From HIMB114 sp008638005 (GTDB lineage Bacteria > Pseudomonadota > Alphaproteobacteria > Pelagibacterales > Pelagibacteraceae), in the NCBI GenBank assembly GCA_032681305.1, contig CP136340.1:1-64000 (forward strand): DNA of 64,000 nt, written 5' to 3'. Below, piece after piece: positions 53,897 through 62,848 of this stretch. A program made the position numbers and the translations under genes. The number at the start of each line of letters is the position of its first letter. The stretch's first letter is position 1. The notes beneath the pieces were generated by a model. It was given only the letters and a program-made list of their open reading frames with translations. It searched no databases and was not told where the DNA came from.

Positions 53897-54475
53897 TTAT
53901 TTAGTTTTTATTTTACTCTCTTCACCCGAAATGATTTTTTTTATATTTTCTCTATGTGTGAAAATACTAAACACTGTAAAAAAAGACATTACGAGTATTA
54001 GATTATTTTCATATAAAAATAGTGTGGCAACAAATGTAATTAAAAATGCAACTATTGCTGACAAAGATGAAATTTTAAAAATTTTAGCGACAATAGCCCA
54101 GCTAATCAAAAAAATTAAACACAAAACATTATTTAAAATAGCTATTACACCAATAAAAGTTGCAACACCTTTGCCTCCTTTAAATTTTAACCACACTGGA
54201 AAAATATGTCCAAGATAAACAACAACAGATGATAGGAGAATTAATTTTGGAAAAAAGTTAAGCGTGATAAAAACCGCAAGACTTCCTTTGGCAATATCAC
54301 ATAACAAGGTTAAAGCAGCTACTTGCTTGTTACCAGTTCTTAGTACATTTGTAGCTCCTATGTTGCCTGAGCCAATGTTTCTGACATCACCCAAACCCGC
54401 AAGTTTTGCATAGATTAGACCAAACGGAATGCTACCTAAGAAATATGAATAAAGTCCTACAATAAATATGTCCAT
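53897..54475 (-). CDS. plsY: Acyl-phosphate glycerol-3-phosphate acyltransferase
   Basis: PlsY is the membrane enzyme that makes lysophosphatidate from acyl-phosphate. The 192 residues have about five membrane helices. The three family loops are present: GSIPFGLIYAK, GSGNIGATNVLRTG and FPVWLKFKGGKGVATF. The stop codon of the upstream pyrC-like gene overlaps its start by 1 nt. dprA, usually between plsY and topA in alphaproteobacteria, is absent. Confidence 0.96.
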   Translation of the reverse strand: MDIFIVGLYSYFLGSIPFGLIYAKLAGLGDVRNIGSGNIGATNVLRTGNKQVAALTLLCDIAKGSLAVFITLNFFPKLILLSSVVVYLGHIFPVWLKFKGGKGVATFIGVIAILNNVLCLIFLISWAIVAKIFKISSLSAIVAFLITFVATLFLYENNLILVMSFFTVFSIFTHRENIKKIISGEESKIKTK

Positions 54476-55758
54476 TAAATTTCAAAAACTAACTTTCCAT
54501 TTAAATAAGTTTTTTCAACTTTGCCTTGGAGTTTTTTTCCTTCAATTGCGGTATTTTTAGATTTTGATTTTAGATTTTCTCTTTTTACAACCCATGGTTT
54601 ATTTAAATCAAACACGGTGATATCAGCTGGCATTCCTTTTTCTAAAGATCCTGCTTTGATATCAAATATTTTTGCTGGGTTTTCCGTAATACATTTAATG
54701 ATTGTTTTAAGATCTAAATTACCATTATGAAATTGCTCAAGCGCAAGTGATAGAAAAGTTTCAATACCAGATGACCCTGTTGCACAAGTTTGAAATGTTA
54801 ACCTTTTAGATTCTTCGTCTTCAGGTTTATGATCAGATACAATAATATCAATTAATTCATTTTTAATACCATCAATTAAATCAAGCCTATCTTGCTCTTT
54901 TCTTAGCGGAGGAGAGAGTTTTAAAAATGTTTTAAACTCACCAATGTCATTTTCATTCAAGGATATTTGGTTAATAGACACGCCGCAAGTAAACTGTAAT
55001 TCTTTTTTTTTCCATTCGTTAATAATTTGAATTGATTTTCCAGATGACAATAGTGCAATGTGATACTTTGATTTATGTTGATTAAGAAGCCTAAGATCTC
55101 TTTCAATTACAAGATATTCCGCGTAGTCTGGTATGCCTTTCAGACCTAATTTAGTTGCAATTAAACCTTCATTAATTACACCATTCTTTGACAATTCATT
55201 ATCCTGAGGGAATTGAATGACTAAGGCATTTTGATTTTTCGCGTAGTTAAAAATTTTATCCATCACATTATTGTTTTGAATACTTTTAACTCCATCCGTA
55301 AAACCTATGGCACCACTTAATTTAAGAAGACCAAATTCACAAATTTCATGACCTTCGGTATTTTTAGTTAGAGATGCAAGTGAGTGGATTTTAATCAGGG
55401 ATTTGTCTCTAGCTCTTCTTTTAATAAAATCAAAAGTTGAAACATTATCGACGACAGGATCGGTATTGGGCATAGTTACAACTGATGTAACTCCGCCAGA
55501 GATTGCGGCTTGGCTTAGTGTGCTATAATTTTCTTTATATTCAAAGCCTGGCTCACCAACAAATACTCTCCCGTCTATTATTCCAGGGATTGCAATTTTA
55601 TTTTGACAATCAGTGACCTTAATATCTCCGACATTATCTTTTGTAACATCTTTACCTACAGCCTCGATTAAACCATTCTCATTAATTAAAATTCCACCAG
55701 TTTCATCAATATTATTTTTTGTGTCTATTATTCTAGCATTGATAATTGCTGATTTCAC
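54475..55758 (-). CDS. pyrC: Dihydroorotase-like protein lacking metal ligands (PyrC')
   Basis: This amidohydrolase-fold protein is homologous to class I dihydroorotase. The usual zinc HxH (DxHxH near the PGxxD motif) is replaced by PGIIDGRVFVGEPG. The later histidines are also lost (VIQFPQDN, YHIALLSS); SDHKPED remains. It is therefore probably catalytically inactive and may be a structural partner of aspartate carbamoyltransferase, as known for pseudo-dihydroorotases. I choose the GTG at 55758, which overlaps the pyrB stop by 4 nt (GTGA); a TTG ten codons earlier is possible. Length is 427 residues. Confidence 0.82.
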   Translation of the reverse strand: MKSAIINARIIDTKNNIDETGGILINENGLIEAVGKDVTKDNVGDIKVTDCQNKIAIPGIIDGRVFVGEPGFEYKENYSTLSQAAISGGVTSVVTMPNTDPVVDNVSTFDFIKRRARDKSLIKIHSLASLTKNTEGHEICEFGLLKLSGAIGFTDGVKSIQNNNVMDKIFNYAKNQNALVIQFPQDNELSKNGVINEGLIATKLGLKGIPDYAEYLVIERDLRLLNQHKSKYHIALLSSGKSIQIINEWKKKELQFTCGVSINQISLNENDIGEFKTFLKLSPPLRKEQDRLDLIDGIKNELIDIIVSDHKPEDEESKRLTFQTCATGSSGIETFLSLALEQFHNGNLDLKTIIKCITENPAKIFDIKAGSLEKGMPADITVFDLNKPWVVKRENLKSKSKNTAIEGKKLQGKVEKTYLNGKLVFEI

Positions 55759-56708
55759 GATTGGTTCTCCATTAAAATTTTTAGACAAGCCATTCTAACC
55801 GCAACACCCATTTCAACTTGCTGAACAATAATACTGCGATTAATGTCGTCTGCTAAACTTGCGTCTATTTCTATACCTCTGTTCATTGGGCCAGGGTGCA
55901 TGATGAGAGCATTTTCTTTTGCATGTTTTATTTTTTTGTAATCTAGTGCAAAAAATTCATAATATTCTCTAGTAGATGGAATATAAGATCCGTCCATTCT
56001 CTCTAACTGCATTCTAAGCATCATGATGATATCAACATCTTTCAAGCCATCTTCCATATTTGTAAAAACTTTAACACCAAATTGACCGATTTCTTTTGGC
56101 ATCAAGGTACTTGGCGCTATAACTCTAACTTCTGCTCCCATCATAGTTAGAAGATAAATATTAGATCTAGCAACTCTTGAATGCATTATGTCACCACATA
56201 TTGCTATTTTTAAACCTTCAATCTTTCCAATTTTCATCTTAATCGTCATTGCATCAAGTAATGCTTGGGTAGGGTGCTCTCTCCAACCATCTCCTGCATT
56301 AATGACTGAACAATTCACTTTTCTTGATAAAAGATTTGCTGCACCTGAGTCACCGTGCCTTATAACTAAAATATCTGGATGCATTGCGTTAAGTGTCATT
56401 GCCGTATCAATTAGAGTTTCTCCTTTTTTAATTGCTGAATTTGAAACATTCATATTCATAACATCCGCACCCAAACGCTTACCCGCTAATTCAAATGACG
56501 AGAGTGTTCTTGTAGAGCTTTCGAAGAATAAGTTAATTTGGGTTTTGCCTTTTAAAAGGCCTAACTTTTTATTTTCCTTACGATTAAGTTCGACGAACGA
56601 TTGGCTTTCGTTAAGAATATGAACAATTTCTGGAATAGATAAATCTTGAATACCTAATAGGTGCTTCTTCTCATATTTAACAGCTTGTTTGGTTTTGAAT
56701 AAAGCCAT
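55755..56708 (-). CDS. pyrB: Aspartate carbamoyltransferase catalytic subunit
   Basis: PyrB forms carbamoyl-aspartate from carbamoyl phosphate and aspartate in pyrimidine synthesis. The 317 residues include FFESSTRTLSSFE (carbamoyl-phosphate binding), GDGWREHPTQALLD, ICGDIMHSRVARSN and MHPGPMNRGIEI. All key residues look intact, unlike the coupled PyrC'. No pyrI regulatory subunit is present. Confidence 0.97.
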   Translation of the reverse strand: MALFKTKQAVKYEKKHLLGIQDLSIPEIVHILNESQSFVELNRKENKKLGLLKGKTQINLFFESSTRTLSSFELAGKRLGADVMNMNVSNSAIKKGETLIDTAMTLNAMHPDILVIRHGDSGAANLLSRKVNCSVINAGDGWREHPTQALLDAMTIKMKIGKIEGLKIAICGDIMHSRVARSNIYLLTMMGAEVRVIAPSTLMPKEIGQFGVKVFTNMEDGLKDVDIIMMLRMQLERMDGSYIPSTREYYEFFALDYKKIKHAKENALIMHPGPMNRGIEIDASLADDINRSIIVQQVEMGVAVRMACLKILMENQS

Positions 56709-56748
56709 TAAAACTAGTCCTATATGGCCATTTTATTAAATAGGCAAG

Positions 56749-57219
56749 TTATTTATTAAGAAAATCTAAGTAGCCTTGTAAAATGAATGCAGCGGCATGT
56801 TGATCTAATTTTTCACTTTTTTTTGATGAATTAATATTTAAATCCCCCATTAGTTTGAATGCTCCTTCACTAGAGAGTCTTTCGTCCCAAAGGGTTATAG
56901 GTATTTTTGTAATCTTTGTAATATTTTGTGCAAAATCTTTAGCGGATTGCGATCTAGGTCCAAGGCTACCATCCATATTAACAGGATTGCCAATGACAAT
57001 GCCTTTAACTTCATAATCTAAAATGACTCTATTGAGTTGCTCAATAAATTTTTTAAATTTTTTCATCTCTATTGTTTTTAAAGGAGTGGCAATTTTTTGA
57101 TTTGGATCACTAATGGATATTCCAATATTTTTTTTACCAGGATCAATTCCTAAAATTCGAGAATTTGTTCCAACCTTTTTGTGAAAGCCTGAGTTATCGC
57201 AAAGGTTGATAGTTTCCAT
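56749..57219 (-). CDS. ruvX: Holliday junction resolvase-like RuvX/YqgF
   Basis: This RNase H-fold nuclease-family protein acts in 16S rRNA 5'-end maturation and possibly DNA repair. The 156 residues have LGIDPGKKNIGISISD, VIGNPVNMDGSLGPRS and LWDERLSS, which supply the acidic catalytic residues. It diverges from gatC across 37 bp. Confidence 0.92.
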   Translation of the reverse strand: METINLCDNSGFHKKVGTNSRILGIDPGKKNIGISISDPNQKIATPLKTIEMKKFKKFIEQLNRVILDYEVKGIVIGNPVNMDGSLGPRSQSAKDFAQNITKITKIPITLWDERLSSEGAFKLMGDLNINSSKKSEKLDQHAAAFILQGYLDFLNK

Positions 57220-57256
57220 TAAAGTGATAATTTATCGCAAATTTTAATAAAGTCCA

Positions 57257-57544
57257 ATGTCAATTACCAAAGATACAGTTAAAAAGATTTCAAAACTTTC
57301 AAGGATAGCTTCAAACGAAAAATTTGAAGAGAATATGATTAAAGATTTAAATTCAATATTAAAATTTGTAGAACAATTAAATGAGGTAAGCATTGATAAT
57401 GTTGAGCCTTTAGCGTCGACCATTAATCAAGAGTTAATTAAAAGAGAGGATGAGGTGAAAGTAGTAAACAAAAAAAAAGATATTTTAATTAATTCACCAT
57501 TTGAAAATGAGGACTTTTACGTCGTGCCAAAGGTCATTGAGTAA
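57257..57544 (+). CDS. gatC: Asp/Glu-tRNA amidotransferase subunit C
   Basis: GatC is the small clamp between GatA and GatB. The 95 residues show ISKLSRIASNEK, LNSILKFVEQLNEVSIDNVEPLAS and the terminal FYVVPKVIE. It overlaps gatA by 1 nt and begins the gatCAB operon. Confidence 0.96.
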   Translation: MSITKDTVKKISKLSRIASNEKFEENMIKDLNSILKFVEQLNEVSIDNVEPLASTINQELIKREDEVKVVNKKKDILINSPFENEDFYVVPKVIE

Positions 57545-59004
57545 TGAGCGAAATATATCAGCTGTCGCTATTTGAGCTTGTTAACAAAATTAAATCAAAA
57601 GAAATTTCTTGTGAGGAGGCTACAAAATCATATGTTGAGCGCTCTTCTAAATCAAAAAAATTAAATTGTTACGTTGAAGAGACATTTGATGCCGCTCTTA
57701 AAAAAGCAAAAGATTTAGATAAAAATTTTAATCCTGATAAAAAATTATTTGGAGCACCTATTGCGGTTAAAGATTTATTCTGCACAAACGGAGTTCAAAC
57801 AACCGCATCAAGTAAAATGTTAAAGGGGTTTACGCCACAATATGAATCAACTGTAACAGAAAAATTGTGGAATGAAGGTGCCAATTTATTAGGAAAACTA
57901 AATTGTGATGAGTATGCAATGGGGTCATCAAATGAAACCAGTTATTTTGGAAATGTTATTAATCCATATAGAAACGATGAAGACCTAGTTCCGGGTGGTT
58001 CTTCAGGAGGCTGCTCTTCATCCGTTGCTGCAAATTTAACTTCAGCTACAGTTGGAACTGATACTGGCGGTTCTATTAGACAGCCAGCATCTTTCACAGG
58101 TATTGTAGGTTTAAAACCAACTTACGGCAGATGCTCTAGATGGGGAATTGTTGCTTTTGCATCATCATTAGATCAAGCAGGCCCGATGACTAAAGATGTA
58201 AAAGATTCTGCATTAGTGATGGAAGTGATATCCGGTCATGATGAAAAAGATTCAACTTCTGCAAAAAAAAATGTTGAACCATTTTCCAATAAATTAACAA
58301 AAGATATAAAAGGTTTAAAAATAGGTATTCCAAAAGAATACAAAGTAGACGGTATGCCAAAAGAAATATTAGATCTTTGGGATAAAGGAATTGAAATTTC
58401 TAAATCTTTAGGTTGTGAAATTAAAGAGATTTCCCTTCCTCATACTAAGTACGCTCTTCCAGCTTATTACATTATTGCTCCTGCAGAAGCTTCTTCAAAT
58501 TTAGCAAGATATGATGGGGTTAAATATGGTTTTAGAGCCGGAGGTAAAGATTTGATTGAAATGTACGAAAATACTAGAGCCCAAGGCTTTGGAAACGAGG
58601 TTAAAAGAAGAATTTTAATTGGAACTTATGTTTTGTCCTCAGGTTATTATGATGCATATTATTTAAAAGCTCTAAAAGTCAGAAGACTTATTAAGAATGA
58701 TTTCGATGAAGCTTTTAAAGAAGTTGATACTATTTTGACTCCAACCACACCATCTTCAGCTTTTGTAATAGGAAAAAACGATGACGATCCAATTTCAATG
58801 TATTTAAACGATGTATTTACAGTTCCTGTCAATTTAGCAGGATTACCAGCAATTTCTTTTCCTGCAGGTTATGATCAAAAAAATTTACCCCTTGGTTTGC
58901 AACTAATTGGAAAATCTTTTGATGAGCAAACAATATTAAACAATGCATATGCTATAGAGCAAAATATTAATTTTAAACCCAATTATAAGGATTGGTGGAT
59001 TTGA
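57544..59004 (+). CDS. gatA: Asp/Glu-tRNA amidotransferase subunit A
   Basis: GatA is an amidase-signature enzyme that releases ammonia from glutamine and passes it to GatB. The 486 residues contain the Ser-cisSer-Lys triad: PIAVKDLF lysine and the serines of PGGSSGGCSSSVA and GTDTGGSIRQPA. Complete and normal in length. It overlaps gatB by 1 nt. Confidence 0.97.
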   Translation: MSEIYQLSLFELVNKIKSKEISCEEATKSYVERSSKSKKLNCYVEETFDAALKKAKDLDKNFNPDKKLFGAPIAVKDLFCTNGVQTTASSKMLKGFTPQYESTVTEKLWNEGANLLGKLNCDEYAMGSSNETSYFGNVINPYRNDEDLVPGGSSGGCSSSVAANLTSATVGTDTGGSIRQPASFTGIVGLKPTYGRCSRWGIVAFASSLDQAGPMTKDVKDSALVMEVISGHDEKDSTSAKKNVEPFSNKLTKDIKGLKIGIPKEYKVDGMPKEILDLWDKGIEISKSLGCEIKEISLPHTKYALPAYYIIAPAEASSNLARYDGVKYGFRAGGKDLIEMYENTRAQGFGNEVKRRILIGTYVLSSGYYDAYYLKALKVRRLIKNDFDEAFKEVDTILTPTTPSSAFVIGKNDDDPISMYLNDVFTVPVNLAGLPAISFPAGYDQKNLPLGLQLIGKSFDEQTILNNAYAIEQNINFKPNYKDWWI

Positions 59005-60470
59005 TGTCAGAAAAACAATTTGATTATTATTTAAAAGGCGAGAAGGGTGATTATGAAGTTGTGATTGGTCTCGAAGTGCATGCTCAAGTTTTGTCCAAAG
59101 CCAAATTGTTTTCTGCATCAGCAACTCAATTTGGTGCCGAGCCAAATTCACAAGTGAGTTTAGTGGATGCCGCGATGCCCGGAATGTTGCCTGTTATTAA
59201 TAAATTTTGCATAGAACAAGCGGTTAAAACAGGTCTTGGACTAAACGCAAAAATTAATACCTTTTCTAAATTTGATAGAAAAAACTATTTTTATGCTGAC
59301 TTACCACAGGGTTATCAAATATCTCAATTTAAACACCCAATAGTAGGTGAAGGAAAAGTAATTCTTGATATGCCTTACGGCACCAAAGAAGTTGGAATTG
59401 AGCGGCTACACTTGGAGCAAGATGCTGGAAAAAGTATGCACGATCAAGATCCAAATCATTCTTTTGTTGATTTAAACCGTTCAGGGATTGCTTTAATGGA
59501 AATTGTAAGCAAACCTGATCTGAGATCACCAAGTGAAGTTGGTGAGTATATAAAAAAATTAAGATCCATTATGAGGTATCTTAACACTTGCGATGGAAAC
59601 ATGGAGCAAGGTTCGTTAAGAGCGGATGTTAATGTTTCAGTTAGACCTAAGAACACGAAAGATTTTGGGACTAGATGTGAGATTAAAAACGTTAACTCCA
59701 TTAAGTTTATGCAGCAAGCCATTGAGTATGAGGCCAGAAGACAAATTAATTTAATAGAAGATGGAAAAGAAGTAGATCAAGAAACAAGACTTTTTGATAC
59801 TAAAAAACAAGAAACGCGATCAATGAGAAGTAAAGAAGATGCGCATGATTACAGATATTTTCCTGATCCAGATTTATTGCCATTAGAAATAGACGAGAAG
59901 TATATTGAAGATTTAAAAAAAACTCTCCCAGAGCTTCCAGATCAAAAAAAACAAAGGTTAATATCAGATTTTAAATTAACGAGTTATGAGGCGAGTGTTA
60001 TTATTTCTGATCAAGCTGTTTCAGAGTATTACGAAAAAGTTGCAAAAAATTCAGATTATAAATTAGCAGCCACATGGCTCATGGGTGATTTGTTTGCTAC
60101 ACTCAATAAAGAAGCAAAGGATATTACAGAAAGTCCTGTTAGTGCAGAAAATTTAGCAAAGATGATTAACCTTATTAAGGATGGAACGATATCCGGAAAA
60201 ATTGCAAAAACTGTATTTGAGGAAATGGTCAAAAGTGATGGAGATCCTTTGAAAATAGTTGAAGACAAAGGTTTAAAACAAACATCCGATCCAAAAGAGA
60301 TCGAAAATATTGTTGATAAAATTTTAACTTCAAATCAAGACAAGGTAGAACAGTATAAATCAGGTAAAGATAAATTGTTTGGTTTTTTTGTTGGTCAAGT
60401 GATGAAAGAAATGAAGGGTAAGGGTAACCCTCAAATGATCAACGATATTTTAAAAAATAAATTAAAATAA
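59004..60470 (+). CDS. gatB: Asp/Glu-tRNA amidotransferase subunit B
   Basis: GatB phosphorylates and amidates mischarged Glu-tRNA(Gln) and Asp-tRNA(Asn). The 488 residues include VVIGLEVHAQVLSKAKLFS, YFYADLPQGYQISQ, LEQDAGKSMHD, DLNRSGIALMEIV and the C-terminal YqeY-like tail (about 340-488). The ATG at 59004 overlaps the gatA stop by 1 nt and is preferred over an in-frame start four codons earlier. A complete GatCAB implies indirect Gln-tRNA charging, usual in alphaproteobacteria. Confidence 0.97.
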   Translation: MSEKQFDYYLKGEKGDYEVVIGLEVHAQVLSKAKLFSASATQFGAEPNSQVSLVDAAMPGMLPVINKFCIEQAVKTGLGLNAKINTFSKFDRKNYFYADLPQGYQISQFKHPIVGEGKVILDMPYGTKEVGIERLHLEQDAGKSMHDQDPNHSFVDLNRSGIALMEIVSKPDLRSPSEVGEYIKKLRSIMRYLNTCDGNMEQGSLRADVNVSVRPKNTKDFGTRCEIKNVNSIKFMQQAIEYEARRQINLIEDGKEVDQETRLFDTKKQETRSMRSKEDAHDYRYFPDPDLLPLEIDEKYIEDLKKTLPELPDQKKQRLISDFKLTSYEASVIISDQAVSEYYEKVAKNSDYKLAATWLMGDLFATLNKEAKDITESPVSAENLAKMINLIKDGTISGKIAKTVFEEMVKSDGDPLKIVEDKGLKQTSDPKEIENIVDKILTSNQDKVEQYKSGKDKLFGFFVGQVMKEMKGKGNPQMINDILKNKLK

Positions 60471-60475
60471 TCACA

Positions 60476-61126
60476 ATGTCAGGAAACTTTTTACTCAATG
60501 AAAGACTTGAGCATTATATTTATGAAAATGGTGTTAATGAAACAGAAATAGAAAAAGAGCTTAGGGAATACAATAATAATGAACATTCTCAATCAGCACA
60601 CTTGCAAATTTCACCAGAACAATCAGAATTTCTTAAATTAATAATAAATATTGGTGGCTATAAAAATATCTTGGAACTGGGGACTTATCTTGGGTATAGC
60701 GCTTTATCAATGGCACTTGCGACTAATGGTAAAATTACAACTATCGATAAAGATACAAAAACCAATAATATTGCTAAAAAATATTGGGAAAAGGCAGGAG
60801 TAAATAAAAAAATCTATTCAATTACTGGTTCAGCATTAGAGGAATTGGATAAATTAAATGAAAAGTATGATTTCATTTTTATTGATGCAGATAAAACTAA
60901 TTACATTCAATATTACGAAAAATGTAAAACCCTTCTAAGTGAAAAAGGTGTTATGGCTTTTGACAATGTTCTATGGAAGGGCAAAGTAACTGAAAATACA
61001 GACGATCCCAAAGTAGGCAAAATTAAAGCATTTAACAGTTATGTTAAACGTGATAATTATTTTGAAATTTCATTAATTTCCATAGGCGATGGAATAATGT
61101 TATGCAAAAAGAAAAATACGATATAG
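60476..61126 (+). CDS. Class I SAM-dependent O-methyltransferase
   Basis: This belongs to the caffeoyl-CoA/catechol O-methyltransferase-like family (Methyltransf_3). The 216 residues contain the SAM-binding motif ILELGTYLGYSALSMA, ITTIDKD, and the metal-site motif FIFIDADKTNYIQYYE, then FDNVLWKG. The substrate is unknown; members act on catechols and other small hydroxylated molecules, and some on tRNA 5-hydroxyuridine (TrmR). The overlap with trhO, which makes 5-hydroxyuridine in tRNA, makes a TrmR-like role worth considering. It lies 5 nt after gatB. Confidence 0.82.
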   Translation: MSGNFLLNERLEHYIYENGVNETEIEKELREYNNNEHSQSAHLQISPEQSEFLKLIINIGGYKNILELGTYLGYSALSMALATNGKITTIDKDTKTNNIAKKYWEKAGVNKKIYSITGSALEELDKLNEKYDFIFIDADKTNYIQYYEKCKTLLSEKGVMAFDNVLWKGKVTENTDDPKVGKIKAFNSYVKRDNYFEISLISIGDGIMLCKKKNTI

Positions 61127-61986
61127 TTAGTTTTTATAAGTTTTGTTCCATTCAAATCAGTGAGGATTTGAGAATTAAATTTAAAAAATATTTAATTGAT
61201 TACTCTTTAAAAGGAACCATTATTTTATCTCCAGAGGGAATAAATGGTACTTTAGCAGGTTCATCAGGTTTTTTTTCAGAATTTCATAGTTTTACAAAGT
61301 CTATTTTAAAGATAGATAAATTCGATGTTACAAACGCTTCATCATCAAGTTTTATTCCTTTTAACAAACCAAAAGTTAAAATCAAAAAAGAAGTTGTTCC
61401 AATTGAAGTTAACACAAAAATTAGAAGCGGAAAGCATTTAACCCCGGAAGAATGGGATGAGTTTATAGTTAAAGATAACGTTATACTTGTGGATGTAAGA
61501 AAACCGTTCGAGTATGAGTTAGGTACTTTTAAAGGTGCAATTAATCCTAAAGTAAATAGCTTTAGAGAGTTTAAAGAATATTTTTCAAAAGATTTTGTCA
61601 GAAAGAATAATAAAAAATTAGCAATATTTTGCACAGGTGGAATTAGATGTGAAAAGGCAGCCGATCATTTAAAAAATATTGGAATGGATGAAGTTTACCA
61701 ACTGGAGGGAGGCATACTAAATTATCTGGATAGCGTAAAAGAAGATAAATCCAGTTGGAATGGTGAATGCTATGTATTTGATCAACGCGTATCTGTTAAA
61801 CATGGATCAAAACCTGGCACATACTCCATGTGTCATGGATGTCGACTTCCAGTTAGCGAAAGCGATAAAAAATCAAATAAATATATTGAAGGTATTTCAT
61901 GTCCTAAATGTCATGATAAGTTAACAATCGATCAGAAAAAAAGATTTGCAATGAGGCAATTTAATATTAAACATAATCAAAAATGA
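61102..61986 (+). CDS. trhO: tRNA uridine(34) hydroxylase TrhO, rhodanese family
   Basis: TrhO (YceA) makes 5-hydroxyuridine at tRNA wobble position 34. The 294 residues have the N-terminal UPF0176 domain (SPEGINGTLAGS) and a rhodanese domain with LVDVRKPFEYELGTF and the active-site cysteine in FCTGGIRCEKA. A C-terminal part rich in Cys follows (CHGCRLPVSE, CPKCHDKL), probably binding a metal. The start at 61102 overlaps the methyltransferase gene by 25 nt. The two may act in one pathway. Confidence 0.88.
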   Translation: MQKEKYDIVSFYKFCSIQISEDLRIKFKKYLIDYSLKGTIILSPEGINGTLAGSSGFFSEFHSFTKSILKIDKFDVTNASSSSFIPFNKPKVKIKKEVVPIEVNTKIRSGKHLTPEEWDEFIVKDNVILVDVRKPFEYELGTFKGAINPKVNSFREFKEYFSKDFVRKNNKKLAIFCTGGIRCEKAADHLKNIGMDEVYQLEGGILNYLDSVKEDKSSWNGECYVFDQRVSVKHGSKPGTYSMCHGCRLPVSESDKKSNKYIEGISCPKCHDKLTIDQKKRFAMRQFNIKHNQK

Positions 61987-62462
61987 CACAAAAAATCCCA
62001 AGTTCAAAAGTTGTAATTCGAGAAGACGGTAAGTTTTTAGAAAAAGATATAACTGAATATTTCAAAGGAAAAAAAATTGTAGCTTTTGCTTTACCTGGCG
62101 CATTCACTCCAACGTGTTCAAATTATCATGTCCCAGCCTATGAAGAGGAGTACGAAAATTTAAAAACCTTAGGGATTGATGAAGTGTACTGTATTAGCAT
62201 GAATGATCCTTTTGTAGTTGCTAAGTGGAAGGAGATTTCTGGGGCTAACAAAATTAAATTTATCCCAGATGGTAATGGAAATTTTACAAAAGATATGAAT
62301 ATGATTTCTGATAGAAGCGCATCCGGTATGGGGCTACGTTCATTTAGATATTCTATGTATGTAGATAATGGAAATATTATTAAAATTTTTAAAGATGAAG
62401 ATGGAAAATTTGATGTGAGTGATCCTAAAACAATGATCAAATTTTTAAAAGAAACTAGTTAG
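61983..62462 (+). CDS. Prx5-type peroxiredoxin
   Basis: This thiol peroxidase reduces hydrogen peroxide and alkyl peroxides. The 159 residues have the peroxidatic cysteine in PGAFTPTCSNYH, followed by ISMNDPFVVAKWKE and FIPDGNGNFTKDM, which mark the Prx5/AHP1 group. No fused glutaredoxin domain is present, and the partner reductant is unknown. It overlaps trhO by 4 nt and lies close to the iron permease and katG, giving the locus an oxidative-stress flavour. Confidence 0.9.
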   Translation: MTQKIPSSKVVIREDGKFLEKDITEYFKGKKIVAFALPGAFTPTCSNYHVPAYEEEYENLKTLGIDEVYCISMNDPFVVAKWKEISGANKIKFIPDGNGNFTKDMNMISDRSASGMGLRSFRYSMYVDNGNIIKIFKDEDGKFDVSDPKTMIKFLKETS

Positions 62463-62764
62463 TGGCCACAAGAAAGTCATTTACAAGACCTGTAACCAAA
62501 ACATCAAACCCTCAACCTAAAGACAAGCAATCGAAAGATTGGCTTGTATGGGCTGCTTGGGCGGATAGAATAACGTTTGAGGATATAAAAAAAGAGACAG
62601 GTAAAAGCGAATCTGAGGTTATTAAAATAATGCGATCCTCATTAAAACCAGGGTCTTTTAGACTTTGGAGAAAAAGAGTTCACACCAAATCCATTAAAAA
62701 CTTAAAAAAGTTTAGAGAAGATAGAAAAAAAATAAGAGATAAATCCTATAAAAACTACCTATAG
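62462..62764 (+). CDS. DUF2805 / TIGR03643 family small protein
   Basis: This is a 100-residue basic protein of unknown function. The core DWLVWAAWADRITFEDIKKETGKSESEVIKIMRSSLKPGSFRLWRKRV matches the TIGR03643/DUF2805 family. It looks like a helix-turn-helix type three-helix unit followed by a basic tail, which suggests nucleic-acid binding. The start is GTG, overlapping the peroxiredoxin stop by 1 nt. Confidence 0.75.
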   Translation: MATRKSFTRPVTKTSNPQPKDKQSKDWLVWAAWADRITFEDIKKETGKSESEVIKIMRSSLKPGSFRLWRKRVHTKSIKNLKKFREDRKKIRDKSYKNYL

Positions 62765-62804
62765 TTGTGTTAAGTGATCGAATCTGCTACATGTTGACAT
62801 GTTA

Positions 62805-62821
62805 TTAAGAATTATTCTTAA
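62805..62821. promoter_or_regulatory. Upstream iron-box-like palindrome
   Basis: TTAAGAAT-T-ATTCTTAA is a perfect 17-bp inverted repeat about one central base. The inner 7-1-7 part, TAAGAATnATTCTTA, resembles the Fur operator pattern TGATAATnATTATCA. It lies about 77 bp before the FTR1 start. Confidence 0.65.
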
Positions 62822-62826
62822 CAGTA

Positions 62827-62832
62827 TTGACA
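62827..62832 (+). promoter_or_regulatory. Candidate -35 box of the FTR1 promoter
   Basis: A perfect TTGACA lies between the two palindromes. A -10 element is less clear: TAATAA (62850-62855) lies 17 bp downstream and TAAGAT (62853-62858) lies 20 bp downstream. If right, the second palindrome fills the spacer, ideal for repression. A second TTGACA at 62794-62799 precedes the first palindrome. Confidence 0.5.
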
Positions 62833-62833
62833 C

Positions 62834-62848
62834 TGAGAATCATTCTCA
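62834..62848. promoter_or_regulatory. Downstream Fur-box-like palindrome
   Basis: TGAGAAT-C-ATTCTCA is a perfect 7-1-7 inverted repeat differing from the Fur 7-1-7 consensus by one symmetric change. It shares the core GAATnATTC with the upstream palindrome; the centres are 28 bp apart. It lies just before an iron permease gene, so control by a Fur-family protein is the simplest reading. Confidence 0.75.
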
